Assembly: GCA_012522435.1 (NCBI GenBank) | Contig: JAAYKK010000070.1 | Span: forward strand, 1 to 45,565 | DNA: 45,565 bases | Origin: Clostridiaceae bacterium | GTDB taxonomy: Bacteria; Bacillota; Clostridia; Saccharofermentanales; DTU023 | Reading direction: 5' to 3' | In this document: positions 8,285 to 16,658 of the stretch, piece after piece | How positions within the stretch are numbered: position 1 is the stretch's first letter | Layout of the letters: each line of letters begins with the position of its first letter | The notes under the pieces: model-generated | Seen by the model: the letters and a program-made list of their open reading frames with translations, nothing else | Database searches by the model: none | Told to the model about the DNA's origin: nothing | Made by a program: the position numbers and the translations under genes

Positions 8285-9328
8285 ATGAATCCTGTAGTCA
8301 GATTATTTTTAAAGTTACGGTCAAAACTAAATATAGATATGAAAAAAAATTACAAAACCGTGCGTAATATCCAGGATGTGATAACTCCTGATGTCAGCGA
8401 TCGCTATACCATGTTTGACCATAAAATATATTCTCCGAAGGGTGGTCATAATATTCCAATCCGGGTTTTTTTACCAAATAGTGATTTAAAACCGGGTGCT
8501 TTATTGTTCTTTCATGGTGGAGGCTGGGTAATTGGGAATATAGAGACTTATACTCCGACTTGTGCCCATATGGCAGATGTGACGGGGAAAATTGTTTATT
8601 CAGTTGATTATCGTTTGGCACCGGAACATCCTTTTCCTAAGGGCTTGGATGATTGTTATTACGCATGTACCTATTTAATGGACCATTATGAGAAGGTTAG
8701 AGACGAGCTGGTAGGCGAATTCACTCTGATCGGAGATTCTGCGGGAGCGAATTTAGCTGCAGCCGTATCTTTACGTTTGAGAGACAATCAACAAAAAATA
8801 CCGGCGAAGCAAATCTTGTTTTATCCTGCTACATACTGGGACCATGATGAAGAAACCAGCCCTTTTGAATCGATACGTACCAACGGTCAAGATTACGGTT
8901 TAACTTCAAAACAGATTCAGGAATATATGGAGCTATATGTTCCTGATCCCATTCTACGAAAAACACAAGATGTCTCTCCGCTGATGGCATCGGAGCTCAG
9001 CAATCAACCTGAGACCTTGATCTTAAGTACTGAATATGATCCTTTGCGCGATGAAGGTGAAGCATATGCACACATGCTAAAACAAGCCGGAAATAATGTA
9101 ACTCTGCGTAGAATTCTGGAAGCTCCGCATGGCTTTATTAATTATCCTGATGTAACCGGGGCGATCGAGGAAAGCTACCGCATTATTAATAATTTTTTAT
9201 CTGACCAATTATCTTCAGATAATCTTGCGGATCACAAAAAGGAGGAACATCAAAAGAGCCGTGAATTAACTGAGGAGGAAATAAATAAGCTGGAATATTT
9301 CTTGTCTCAAATTGAGGTTAAGACATGA
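8285..9328 (+). CDS. Alpha/beta hydrolase (hormone-sensitive lipase-like esterase)
   Basis: Esterase/lipase of the alpha/beta hydrolase fold, hormone-sensitive-lipase (type IV) group. FFHGGGWVIG is the oxyanion-hole HGGG motif, IGDSAGANLAA the nucleophile elbow with the catalytic serine, EYDPLRDEG carries the acid and PHGF the catalytic histidine. I choose ATG 8285 (347 aa) over the track's ATG 8246, because GAGGAG at 8271-8276 is correctly spaced for 8285. No signal peptide is obvious. The C-terminal tail after about residue 305 is charged and helical. It overlaps the acyltransferase gene by 4 bases (ATGA), so the two are translationally coupled. It likely hydrolyses or transfers acyl esters handled by its neighbour. 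Confidence 0.9.
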   Translation: MNPVVRLFLKLRSKLNIDMKKNYKTVRNIQDVITPDVSDRYTMFDHKIYSPKGGHNIPIRVFLPNSDLKPGALLFFHGGGWVIGNIETYTPTCAHMADVTGKIVYSVDYRLAPEHPFPKGLDDCYYACTYLMDHYEKVRDELVGEFTLIGDSAGANLAAAVSLRLRDNQQKIPAKQILFYPATYWDHDEETSPFESIRTNGQDYGLTSKQIQEYMELYVPDPILRKTQDVSPLMASELSNQPETLILSTEYDPLRDEGEAYAHMLKQAGNNVTLRRILEAPHGFINYPDVTGAIEESYRIINNFLSDQLSSDNLADHKKEEHQKSRELTEEEINKLEYFLSQIEVKT

Positions 9329-10812
9329 ATTTGGATGAATTACAGAGCAAAACAAGTAGAAAAAGAACCGGTTTACGCTCTTTTATGAGATATTGGTTAA
9401 AACCGGGTCATTCTGTCCAAGATAAATCTCGTAGAAATTGGATGGATCTAGATAATGCTTCAACCATTTTTCCTTCCGTTTTGAATACTACTGATACTAA
9501 AGTTTTCCGTTTTACGGCAACCATTATCGACAATATAGATCCTATTTTATTGCAAAAGGCATTGGAGCAAACATATAATCATTTTCCACTTTATCACTCA
9601 GTAATTAGGCGGGGATTTTTTTGGTATTATTTTGAAGATAGTGATTTGATTCCGGTGGTCCAAAAAGAAACCACAGCACCTTGTATGCCTCTCTATCATT
9701 ATGATCAGAGGAATTTGCTCTTTCGAGTTTTATATTATCAGAATCGAATTCATTTAGAAGTGTTTCATGCACTTTCGGATGGAACCGGAGCTTTCTGGTT
9801 TTTGCAATTATTAGTTACAAATTATATTTTCTTACGTTATCCTGAAAGTTCAGCTCGTACCAGAAATCTAGGCGAGTTATTCAGTCTGCCGCATTACGAA
9901 CCGAACGAGCAAATCGACGACAGCTTCGCTCGTTATTTCAGTAAGAATAAAAGAGAAACTCCAGGAGTTTTTCCTAAACGAAAAAATGAGCCTGCAGATT
10001 ATAAACCTGAGACGAAAAAAACAAAAAATAAGAACAACAAAGAAAACAAGAAAATTTGGAAAAGAATATTTCAGATCCGTGGACGTAGAACTCAGGATAA
10101 TCGCATGCAGATTTTTGAAACCGAGATGCCGGTCAAATCTGTACTCAAACTTGCTAAAGAAAGAGGCGTGACATTATCTGTATTCTTGACCGCTCTTTTT
10201 ATTGAGTCAATTCACCGGACAATCAAAAGCAAACGCAAGAATCGCAGTGTAACGATTTCTGTGCCGATTAATTTACGTCAGTTTTATCCGTCAAATACGG
10301 CAAGAAACTTTTTTGCAACAACCTTGATCGGCTATCAGTTTGGCGAAGCGGGTCAAACTGACTCCTTTGAAAACATTTGTCAGGTCGTTGCAGATCAATA
10401 TGCAGAAGCCGTCAATTTGGAAAATATAGAAAAAAAATTACGTTCACTAATCAGGTTAGAAAAAAATGTTGCTATTCGTCCAATCTTCAGGCCTCTGAAA
10501 GATCTCATTCTTAAAATTGCTAATTTTTTCAACAATCAGGGGATTACTGCCGCTTTATCCAATATGGGCAAGATCACTTTTCCGGAGGCAGTTGAAGACT
10601 ATGTTGAGCAGATTTTTGTATACACTGCGGCAACCAGACCTCAGTTTGCCGCTATAACCCACAAAGATTATTTGACGATTAATTTCAGCTCGCCATATCA
10701 GAACACCGATATCCAGAAGAACTTTGTCAGACGCTTAACAGAGTTAAAAGTTCCGATAACTGTAGGTGCGAATCAAGTGAATCCTCCGGAGGAAGATAAT
10801 GAGATATTGTAA
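9325..10812 (+). CDS. HxxxDG acyltransferase (alcohol acetyltransferase/condensation-like)
   Basis: CoA-dependent acyltransferase superfamily, which also contains alcohol acetyltransferases, PapA and NRPS condensation domains. The catalytic HxxxDG motif is seen as FHALSDGTGAFWF near residue 152. The N-terminal chloramphenicol-acetyltransferase-like lobe covers about 35-190, then a Lys/Asn/Glu-rich linker (about 225-250), then the second lobe to about 480. VPINLRQFYPSNTARNFF is the second-lobe motif typical of this family. No transmembrane segment is evident. Placement between an esterase and a zinc-ribbon membrane protein suggests the trio makes or remodels an acylated lipid, alcohol or envelope compound. 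The acyl donor and acceptor are unknown. Confidence 0.8.
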   Translation: MNLDELQSKTSRKRTGLRSFMRYWLKPGHSVQDKSRRNWMDLDNASTIFPSVLNTTDTKVFRFTATIIDNIDPILLQKALEQTYNHFPLYHSVIRRGFFWYYFEDSDLIPVVQKETTAPCMPLYHYDQRNLLFRVLYYQNRIHLEVFHALSDGTGAFWFLQLLVTNYIFLRYPESSARTRNLGELFSLPHYEPNEQIDDSFARYFSKNKRETPGVFPKRKNEPADYKPETKKTKNKNNKENKKIWKRIFQIRGRRTQDNRMQIFETEMPVKSVLKLAKERGVTLSVFLTALFIESIHRTIKSKRKNRSVTISVPINLRQFYPSNTARNFFATTLIGYQFGEAGQTDSFENICQVVADQYAEAVNLENIEKKLRSLIRLEKNVAIRPIFRPLKDLILKIANFFNNQGITAALSNMGKITFPEAVEDYVEQIFVYTAATRPQFAAITHKDYLTINFSSPYQNTDIQKNFVRRLTELKVPITVGANQVNPPEEDNEIL

Positions 10813-11527
10813 AGAATGCTCTGTCAAGATAAAGGGTAATCCCACGAATTGTCCGCTCTGCAAACATCATACAAGTGAGCTCCCGCTTCATCTCGGTTCC
10901 TTGGAAAGTTCGGTTTTTTTTAATGGCCAAAAGTTTTTACCTAAAAATAGAGAATCGGATAAAGATCCTTTTCCGATTGTGCAGTTAAGGTATAAACAAT
11001 ATACTTTACTCAAAGTTTTACTTTTTGTTTCCTTTATTATTTACAGTATTTTATTATTAATTCATTTTTTGTTCCGAGATAGCGGCTTAAGAGCGAGTTA
11101 TATATTTGCCGGTTTGGGAAGTTTGTGGTTACTTGTCCTGACAATCGTGCGCAAAAGACGCAATGTCGGTAAAAGCATACTTTATCTGCTCAGTTTAATT
11201 TCCGGCTTGCTAGTCTTATGGGACAAGCTAACTATTTGGCACGGCTGGTCCTTGACTTATGCAATTCCTGCACTTGTCGGGATTGCTTTGCTTGCTATTC
11301 TAATTGCCGTTGGCTACATCCAACAGGAATTGGGGGATTATATTCTTTATATCGGTGCAGTGGCAATTATCGGTTTAGTACCGCTTTTGTTTATTATTTT
11401 CGGTTGGGTTTATGTCTTATGGCCGTCAATAGTTTCGATCAGTCTTAGTATTCTGATGTTAGTATACCTTTTGGCTTTCCGTCATCGTTTAATCGCTCAT
11501 GAGATAGTGAAGCGGATGCATATGTAA
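10799..11527 (+). CDS. Zinc-ribbon polytopic membrane protein (DUF6320-like)
   Basis: The N-terminus has a short zinc ribbon, MRYCKECSVKIKG then NCPLCKHHT (two CxxC pairs), followed by a polytopic membrane region of about six hydrophobic segments from residue 75 to 235. This architecture matches what I recall as DUF6320 proteins, which sit next to alpha/beta hydrolases and alcohol acetyltransferases in gut Firmicutes. The match is from memory, not a search. The ATG overlaps the acyltransferase gene by 14 bases, with GGAGG at 10788-10792. Function is unknown; a membrane scaffold or a transporter of the product of the preceding enzymes would fit. Confidence 0.7.
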   Translation: MRYCKECSVKIKGNPTNCPLCKHHTSELPLHLGSLESSVFFNGQKFLPKNRESDKDPFPIVQLRYKQYTLLKVLLFVSFIIYSILLLIHFLFRDSGLRASYIFAGLGSLWLLVLTIVRKRRNVGKSILYLLSLISGLLVLWDKLTIWHGWSLTYAIPALVGIALLAILIAVGYIQQELGDYILYIGAVAIIGLVPLLFIIFGWVYVLWPSIVSISLSILMLVYLLAFRHRLIAHEIVKRMHM

Positions 11528-11528
11528 G

Positions 11529-11593
11529 ATTAAGAGCAGATCGATTAAAATCAGTCTGTTTGATTGTTCTTAATGGTCGGATTTTTATTTAAA
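11529..11593 (+). terminator. Possible weak terminator after the acyltransferase operon
   Basis: ATTAAGAGCA and TGTTCTTAAT form the outer arms of a fold, with an inner imperfect stem CAGA-GATT/AATC-TCTG. T-rich sequence follows (GGATTTTTATTT), but not immediately. It could end the operon before the ATPase promoter. The stem is interrupted and the T-run displaced, so this is tentative. Confidence 0.3.
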
Positions 11594-11651
11594 GATTAAT
11601 GATAACTTAAGATAATACTTGTTAAATTATAACGAATTGCCTGGTTGATTT

Positions 11652-11660
11652 TGGTATACT
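11652..11660 (+). promoter_or_regulatory. Extended -10 promoter of the P-type ATPase operon
   Basis: TGG-TATACT at 11652-11660 is an extended -10 element about 34 bases upstream of the ATG at 11694. No good -35 is present at 17 bases, which is tolerated by extended -10 promoters. GAGGAAACG before the ATG is the ribosome binding site. Confidence 0.45.
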
Positions 11661-11693
11661 ACTAAAGGCTATTATTAGATTTTTGAGGAAACG

Positions 11694-14150
11694 ATGTCTA
11701 AGAAAAAAGATGAACCGATTAAACAACAGATCGAACAAATAAATCAAGCGGATATACTGAACACATCATTACAAGGCTTATCTACAGCAGAGGTTCAAAA
11801 ACGACGTGAGGCAGGACTTGGTAATGAGGAATCACAATCACCGGTCAAGTCAACTTTGCAAATTGTTTTAGACCATGTTTTAACTCCTTTTAATTTATTA
11901 AATTTAATTTTAGCATCAATAGTATTTTTTGTAGCATTGGGGCAACCTAAATATTTTCTAAATATTTTATTTTTTGGTGTTGCAATTATCAACACGGTCA
12001 GCGGACTGTTCCAAGAATTAAAAGCCAGAAAAGAAGTACAAAGACTTTCCTTGCTCAGTCAACCAAAGGTTTTAGTAATCAGAGACGGAATCACAAAAGA
12101 GATTAAGAGTGAAGAGTTGGTCATTGGTGATTTAATTAAGTTACATACTGAAGACCAGCTGACTGTAGACGCTACACTAGTTGAATCCGTTAACTTTGAA
12201 GTCGATGAATCTCTTCTGACCGGAGAATCTGACCCTATTCATAAAAGGATTGGTGATCAGCTTTTTTCCGGCTGCTTTGTTGTTTCAGGTCGTGGTTTAG
12301 CCGTCGTCGATCAAACCGGTTCCACAACGTACGCAGCTAAAATTATGACCGAAGCAAAACAGATACGTCAGATAAATTCAGAGATCATGCATTCTTTGAA
12401 TAAGATTGTTAAAGCATTGGGGCTTGTGATTGTAATTGTCGGCATTCTTATGTTGATTTCAAAATTATTGATCAATCCGTTGCCTGATTGGAGAGCGGTC
12501 TTGGTTTCAACAGTTGCCGCATTGGTTGGGATGATACCTGAAGGTTTGGTTTTACTGACGTCTGTTGCTTTTGTAGTAGGAGTTATTAAACTTTCAGCTC
12601 ATAATGTGCTTGTTCAAAAAATGAGTTCAATTGAAACTTTAGCAAGGATTGACACTCTGTGTGTTGATAAGACCGGAACAATAACTAGCGGTAAGATGAG
12701 AGTAATTGACGTTGATACTAAAAATGATCAGCCACTATCTGTGGAAGATCGACAGTCAATAGCTTATTGTTTAAAAGCACTTGATGATCGTAATACAACC
12801 TCAGAAGCAATCTTGGCTTATTTTCAACCCGATCCTCAATTTGCAGAAGAATATTCAGTAATTAACTATTATTCATTTTCTTCAGCTAAAAAATGGTCCG
12901 GTGTTCAATTTGAAAAACAAGGAACTTGGATTTTAGGTGCAACAGAAATAATTTTGAATGGTAGGTTAGAAGAAATTCCTACTGACTTGCTTAGCGAGAC
13001 AGCTGAGGATAAGAGAATTATTGCGGTTGCCAAAACCGATCATGGATTAACGGACAGTGAGCGATTACCTGATGATCTGGAAATTGTTTGTTTTATCGAG
13101 ATTGAAGAAGAACTTAGAGAAAATGCTCAGGATATTTTTGATTACTGTGCAGAGCAAGGTGTTGAAATAAAAATTATCTCCGGTGATAATCCGAAAACCG
13201 TACAGGCTATAGCCAGAACGGCAGGTATCAAGAATCTGGAAAAAGCGATTGATATGAGCACTTTAGCTGAAAATACAGATTATGAAGAGATAGTGGAAAA
13301 GTATCAATTGTTCGGTAGAGTAAGCCCCTTCCAGAAAAAAAAGTTGATCGGAGCATTACAAGCTAACGGACACAATGTAGCTATGGTTGGTGACGGAGTT
13401 AATGATGTCCCGGCATTGAAAAAAGCAGATGTCAGTGTAGCGATAGCTCAAGGCAGTGATGCGGCAAGAGTCAGTGCAGATCTTGTTTTGATGGAAAACG
13501 ATTTATCGATGATGATTCCAACTGTTTATGAAGGTAGAAGAGTAATCAATAATGTTGAACGAGCAGCCGTTTTGTTTTTGACAAAAACGGTATATATGTC
13601 ATTGTTAGCTTTGTTATTTATTTTCTTACCAAAGAGATTTCCTCTGTTTCCTATTCAAATGACCTTAATCGGAAGCTTTGTGATAGGGATGCCGGGATTC
13701 TTTCTCTCCTTAATTCCAAATCGGAATCGAGTTAGCGGAAGATTCTTAACCAAAATAACGCGCTTAGCCATACCTGCGGGAATTACCGCAACTTTATCGG
13801 TACTAATACACCAGGTCACTATGCATGTTTTACGTTTGCCAAAAGGATATCATAGTACTGTTTCATTAATTATTTTACTCGCTGTGAGTTTAATGGTGCT
13901 CTGGAAAGTATGTCAGCCGTTTAACAAATTTACTTTGCCGATCTGGCTGCTTTCTCTCACTTCAGTCTTGATACCAATCCTTTTTTTACCGGATCTATTT
14001 TTCTTGACTGCTCTGGATATGAACGGGATAATTTATGTTGCAATTTTCATTATTATTATTTTGTTGTTATTGCACTTAATTACCTTTCTCTCTGAAAAAT
14101 TATTTTATAGTAAATTAGACCTTAAAGATGATGAGGAAATTTCATGTTAA
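11694..14150 (+). CDS. Cation-translocating P-type ATPase (CtpE-like)
   Basis: An 818-aa P-type ATPase with all hallmark motifs: LLTGES (actuator domain), the phosphorylation site CVDKTGTITSGKM, and MVGDGVNDVPALKKADVSVAI in the hinge. No N-terminal metal-binding CxxC is present, so it is not a heavy-metal P1B pump. IPEGLVLLTS in the M4 helix and the following LVQKMSSIETLARID resemble mycobacterial CtpE, a calcium-transporting member; this makes Ca2+ or a similar cation plausible but not proven. Four hydrophobic segments flank the catalytic loops on the N-terminal side and about six lie at the C-terminus. The gene overlaps the next ABC gene by 7 bases. Confidence 0.9.
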   Translation: MSKKKDEPIKQQIEQINQADILNTSLQGLSTAEVQKRREAGLGNEESQSPVKSTLQIVLDHVLTPFNLLNLILASIVFFVALGQPKYFLNILFFGVAIINTVSGLFQELKARKEVQRLSLLSQPKVLVIRDGITKEIKSEELVIGDLIKLHTEDQLTVDATLVESVNFEVDESLLTGESDPIHKRIGDQLFSGCFVVSGRGLAVVDQTGSTTYAAKIMTEAKQIRQINSEIMHSLNKIVKALGLVIVIVGILMLISKLLINPLPDWRAVLVSTVAALVGMIPEGLVLLTSVAFVVGVIKLSAHNVLVQKMSSIETLARIDTLCVDKTGTITSGKMRVIDVDTKNDQPLSVEDRQSIAYCLKALDDRNTTSEAILAYFQPDPQFAEEYSVINYYSFSSAKKWSGVQFEKQGTWILGATEIILNGRLEEIPTDLLSETAEDKRIIAVAKTDHGLTDSERLPDDLEIVCFIEIEEELRENAQDIFDYCAEQGVEIKIISGDNPKTVQAIARTAGIKNLEKAIDMSTLAENTDYEEIVEKYQLFGRVSPFQKKKLIGALQANGHNVAMVGDGVNDVPALKKADVSVAIAQGSDAARVSADLVLMENDLSMMIPTVYEGRRVINNVERAAVLFLTKTVYMSLLALLFIFLPKRFPLFPIQMTLIGSFVIGMPGFFLSLIPNRNRVSGRFLTKITRLAIPAGITATLSVLIHQVTMHVLRLPKGYHSTVSLIILLAVSLMVLWKVCQPFNKFTLPIWLLSLTSVLIPILFLPDLFFLTALDMNGIIYVAIFIIIILLLLHLITFLSEKLFYSKLDLKDDEEISC

Positions 14151-14929
14151 AAGTAAATCAAGTAACCAAAACATATGGTGATTTAAAAGCGAATGACAAT
14201 GTCAGTATAGAAATCGAGGAGAATTCCGTTGCTCTACTCGTAGGTCCAAATGGGGCGGGTAAGTCTACCTTGCTCAAGTGCATTATGGGCTTGTTGCGTT
14301 ATACGGGCGAGATTGAGATCAGGGGACAAAGGAATAAATCAACTGAGGCAAAACGGATTATGGGTTATGTTCCGGAAATACCGCACATGTATCCTCTGTT
14401 AACTATTGCTGAACATCTGGAATTTACTGCCAGAGCATATAAGCTTGATGATTCATGGTCTGAAAAGGCGGACTTTCTGCTCGAACGTTTTGAATTGGCT
14501 GACAAAAAAGATAAATTAGGCGGAACTCTGTCCAAAGGTATGCAACAGAAACTCAGTATCTGTGTTGCTCTATTGCCGGAACCTGATTTTATCTTATTTG
14601 ATGAACCGTTAATTGGCTTGGATCCCTATGCGATAAAACAATTAAAGAACATTTTTCGGGAATTGGCAGAAAAAGGACATTCACTCTTAATCAGTACGCA
14701 TATTTTAGATACGGTTGACCAATTGTGGGATCAGGTATTTATCATGGATCATGGTAAAGTTGTGGCAAATGGTAAAAAAGCCGAACTTGATCAGCTGGGT
14801 AAAACCTTAGAAGATTTTTTCTTTGATGTAACGGATCAGCAAAGAGGTGTTGTGCTGACTGAGACCGAATTGGCTGCGGCGGCAAATAGTCAACAAATGT
14901 CTGAACCTAACCAACAATCTGAGAAGTAG
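14144..14929 (+). CDS. ABC transporter ATP-binding protein
   Basis: Single nucleotide-binding domain of an exporter-type ABC system. Walker A is GPNGAGKSTLLK (about residue 33), the signature is LSKGMQQKLS, Walker B is FILFDEPLIGLD and the H-loop STHILD. After residue 215 there is a polar Gln/Glu-rich tail. The ATG overlaps the end of the P-type ATPase gene, and the permease follows after 9 bases, so the three genes form one operon. The substrate is unknown. The signature resembles the ABC-2 exporters used for drugs, peptides or envelope lipids. Confidence 0.9.
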   Translation: MLKVNQVTKTYGDLKANDNVSIEIEENSVALLVGPNGAGKSTLLKCIMGLLRYTGEIEIRGQRNKSTEAKRIMGYVPEIPHMYPLLTIAEHLEFTARAYKLDDSWSEKADFLLERFELADKKDKLGGTLSKGMQQKLSICVALLPEPDFILFDEPLIGLDPYAIKQLKNIFRELAEKGHSLLISTHILDTVDQLWDQVFIMDHGKVVANGKKAELDQLGKTLEDFFFDVTDQQRGVVLTETELAAAANSQQMSEPNQQSEK

Positions 14930-14938
14930 AGCCGATAA

Positions 14939-16537
14939 ATGAGAGCATTATTTTATCTTAAAATCAGAACAATAATCAATAGTATTAAGCAGTTGAAAGA
15001 AAAACCGAGCAAATTGATTTCTGCTCTGTTTTATCTCGGATTCTTAACTTTTATTTTTGTGGTTCCATCTTCTAATACTCAAAGAAATCCTTTAGAAACA
15101 ATTGCCGGAGTAGAAGATTTCTCGCTCTTAGTGTTTTCAGCGATCTTATTCTTGATCATGATCTTTGTAAATACAATCGCGTGGCATACCGGAACCAAGC
15201 GGGGAGTTAGTATTTTCACCTTTCCAGATACACAATTTTTATTTACAGCTCCTCTTAAACCAGCTACTATTTTGCTTTACGGAATGCTGAGTCAAGTTAG
15301 AACTTCATTGATCAGTACAGCTTTTTTACTTTATCAAATTCCCAATCTGAAAAGATTAAATTTGAGCGGCAATCAGATTGTAGGAGTTTTTGCTATCTGG
15401 TTTTTGTTGGTGTTTTCTAATCATATTATTACGGCTTTTATTTATGCCATCAGTTTTCAATCTGAAAAAAGAAAAACACTTGTCTTAAGTGTTGTATATG
15501 GACTAATTACACTGACTGTGGTTTTATTTGCTTTTTTTGCAATCCGGGAAGGTTCCTTTTTTAACGGTTTTCTTAAATTCATTGAGACAAAATTATTATA
15601 TCTGATTCCGGGTGCCGGCTGGGCAAAAGGAATTTTGGACGGCTTGTTATTTGGCTTTGGCTGGTTGAACATAGTTTGTTTTGCAGCTTTTTTGATTGCG
15701 CCAATCATTTTGCTGCGTTTGATCTACAAGATCGATTTTGATTATTTTGAAGATGCATTATCAATGATCCAAATTGCACCCGGTACTGATCAGCAGGCAG
15801 AAGCAAATCAAGCAGCATTAACAAAGTATTTCAATCGAGTTAAAATTAGAAAAACCGGATTGAATCATGGTTATGGAGAATCAGCAATCTTTTATAAACA
15901 ACTACGAGAACACCGCAGATCCAGACCTCATTTGATCGGTTTAAGTATGTTGGTTTTGCTCTTAATCTTAGGAGCTATGGCGGTTTCTACGACAGGAAGT
16001 CCGACAATGAAAAATCCTCTAATCTTTTGGGGTGCCAGTGCTTTTATGTTGTTCTTTTTCTCCTTTAATTCGACAACTTTTAGAGCTCTGAATGAACATC
16101 AGTTTTTCACCCTGCCGGGCAAGTCAAGTTTAAAGATAATCTATGCAAGTTTGTTGGGAATATTACTTGCTATGCAAGATTTAGTTCCGGCATATTTATT
16201 TGTAATAATCTATCAGAAATTTAATCTATTATTGTTGATTGTGGGTCTTTTACTGAGTGGCAGTTTATTTATGGTTTTTAATACTTCACAGATAATAGTA
16301 TTCAGAATTTTCGGTGAAATAAAATCTGCATTTTCGACCATGGTTATGATTACTCTATCGTTAGTATGTAGCATTCCCGGTATTGCATTAATCGTGATTG
16401 GCGGTCTCGGTGCTTTTTCTAATCCGGCTGTATGGAGTTACCTGCTAATTGCTGTGGGTTTTATGGTGAATTGTCTGATCGGTCTGCTGGGGGTAGCTGT
16501 TGGGAAGAGATATTTAGAGGAAGGTCCAATTCGCTAA
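14939..16537 (+). CDS. ABC exporter permease (putative ABC exporter family)
   Basis: A 532-aa polytopic membrane protein with about twelve hydrophobic segments in two groups, separated by a hydrophilic loop around residues 270-330. It lies 9 bases after the ATP-binding gene. Its start MRALFYLKIRTIINSI and overall organisation fit the Firmicutes family called putative ABC exporter, a large single-chain permease. No binding protein is encoded nearby, consistent with export. The specific substrate is not deducible. RBS evidence is modest (AGAGCCGATAA before the ATG), consistent with coupling to the upstream gene. Confidence 0.8.
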   Translation: MRALFYLKIRTIINSIKQLKEKPSKLISALFYLGFLTFIFVVPSSNTQRNPLETIAGVEDFSLLVFSAILFLIMIFVNTIAWHTGTKRGVSIFTFPDTQFLFTAPLKPATILLYGMLSQVRTSLISTAFLLYQIPNLKRLNLSGNQIVGVFAIWFLLVFSNHIITAFIYAISFQSEKRKTLVLSVVYGLITLTVVLFAFFAIREGSFFNGFLKFIETKLLYLIPGAGWAKGILDGLLFGFGWLNIVCFAAFLIAPIILLRLIYKIDFDYFEDALSMIQIAPGTDQQAEANQAALTKYFNRVKIRKTGLNHGYGESAIFYKQLREHRRSRPHLIGLSMLVLLLILGAMAVSTTGSPTMKNPLIFWGASAFMLFFFSFNSTTFRALNEHQFFTLPGKSSLKIIYASLLGILLAMQDLVPAYLFVIIYQKFNLLLLIVGLLLSGSLFMVFNTSQIIVFRIFGEIKSAFSTMVMITLSLVCSIPGIALIVIGGLGAFSNPAVWSYLLIAVGFMVNCLIGLLGVAVGKRYLEEGPIR

Positions 16538-16541
16538 TTAC

Positions 16542-16573
16542 TTGAAAAAAGCAGGTGGAATATTCATAATATT
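16542..16573 (+). promoter_or_regulatory. Promoter of trkAH with inverted repeat over the -10
   Basis: TTGAAA (16542-16547) and CATAAT (16565-16570) are separated by exactly 17 bases, a good sigma-A promoter. The -10 is embedded in an inverted repeat AATATT-CAT-AATATT (16559-16573), which could be a repressor site. Transcription would start near 16577 and run through the hairpin at 16605-16632 before reaching trkA. Confidence 0.6.
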
Positions 16574-16604
16574 AGCAAATGTTCGATTAAATTAAATTGA
16601 AATT

Positions 16605-16637
16605 AAAGGGAGTGCGCAACAGGACTCCCTTTTGTTT
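16605..16637 (+). terminator. Intrinsic terminator in the trkA leader
   Basis: AAAGGGAGT (16605-16613) pairs perfectly with ACTCCCTTT (16624-16632) around a 10-base loop and runs into TTTTGTTT. It ends only 21 bases before the trkA ATG, leaving no room for a promoter downstream. It therefore either ends the ABC operon with partial readthrough or acts as an attenuator for trkAH. Confidence 0.85.
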
Positions 16638-16658
16638 AAGAAACATAGAGGGAAGAGC

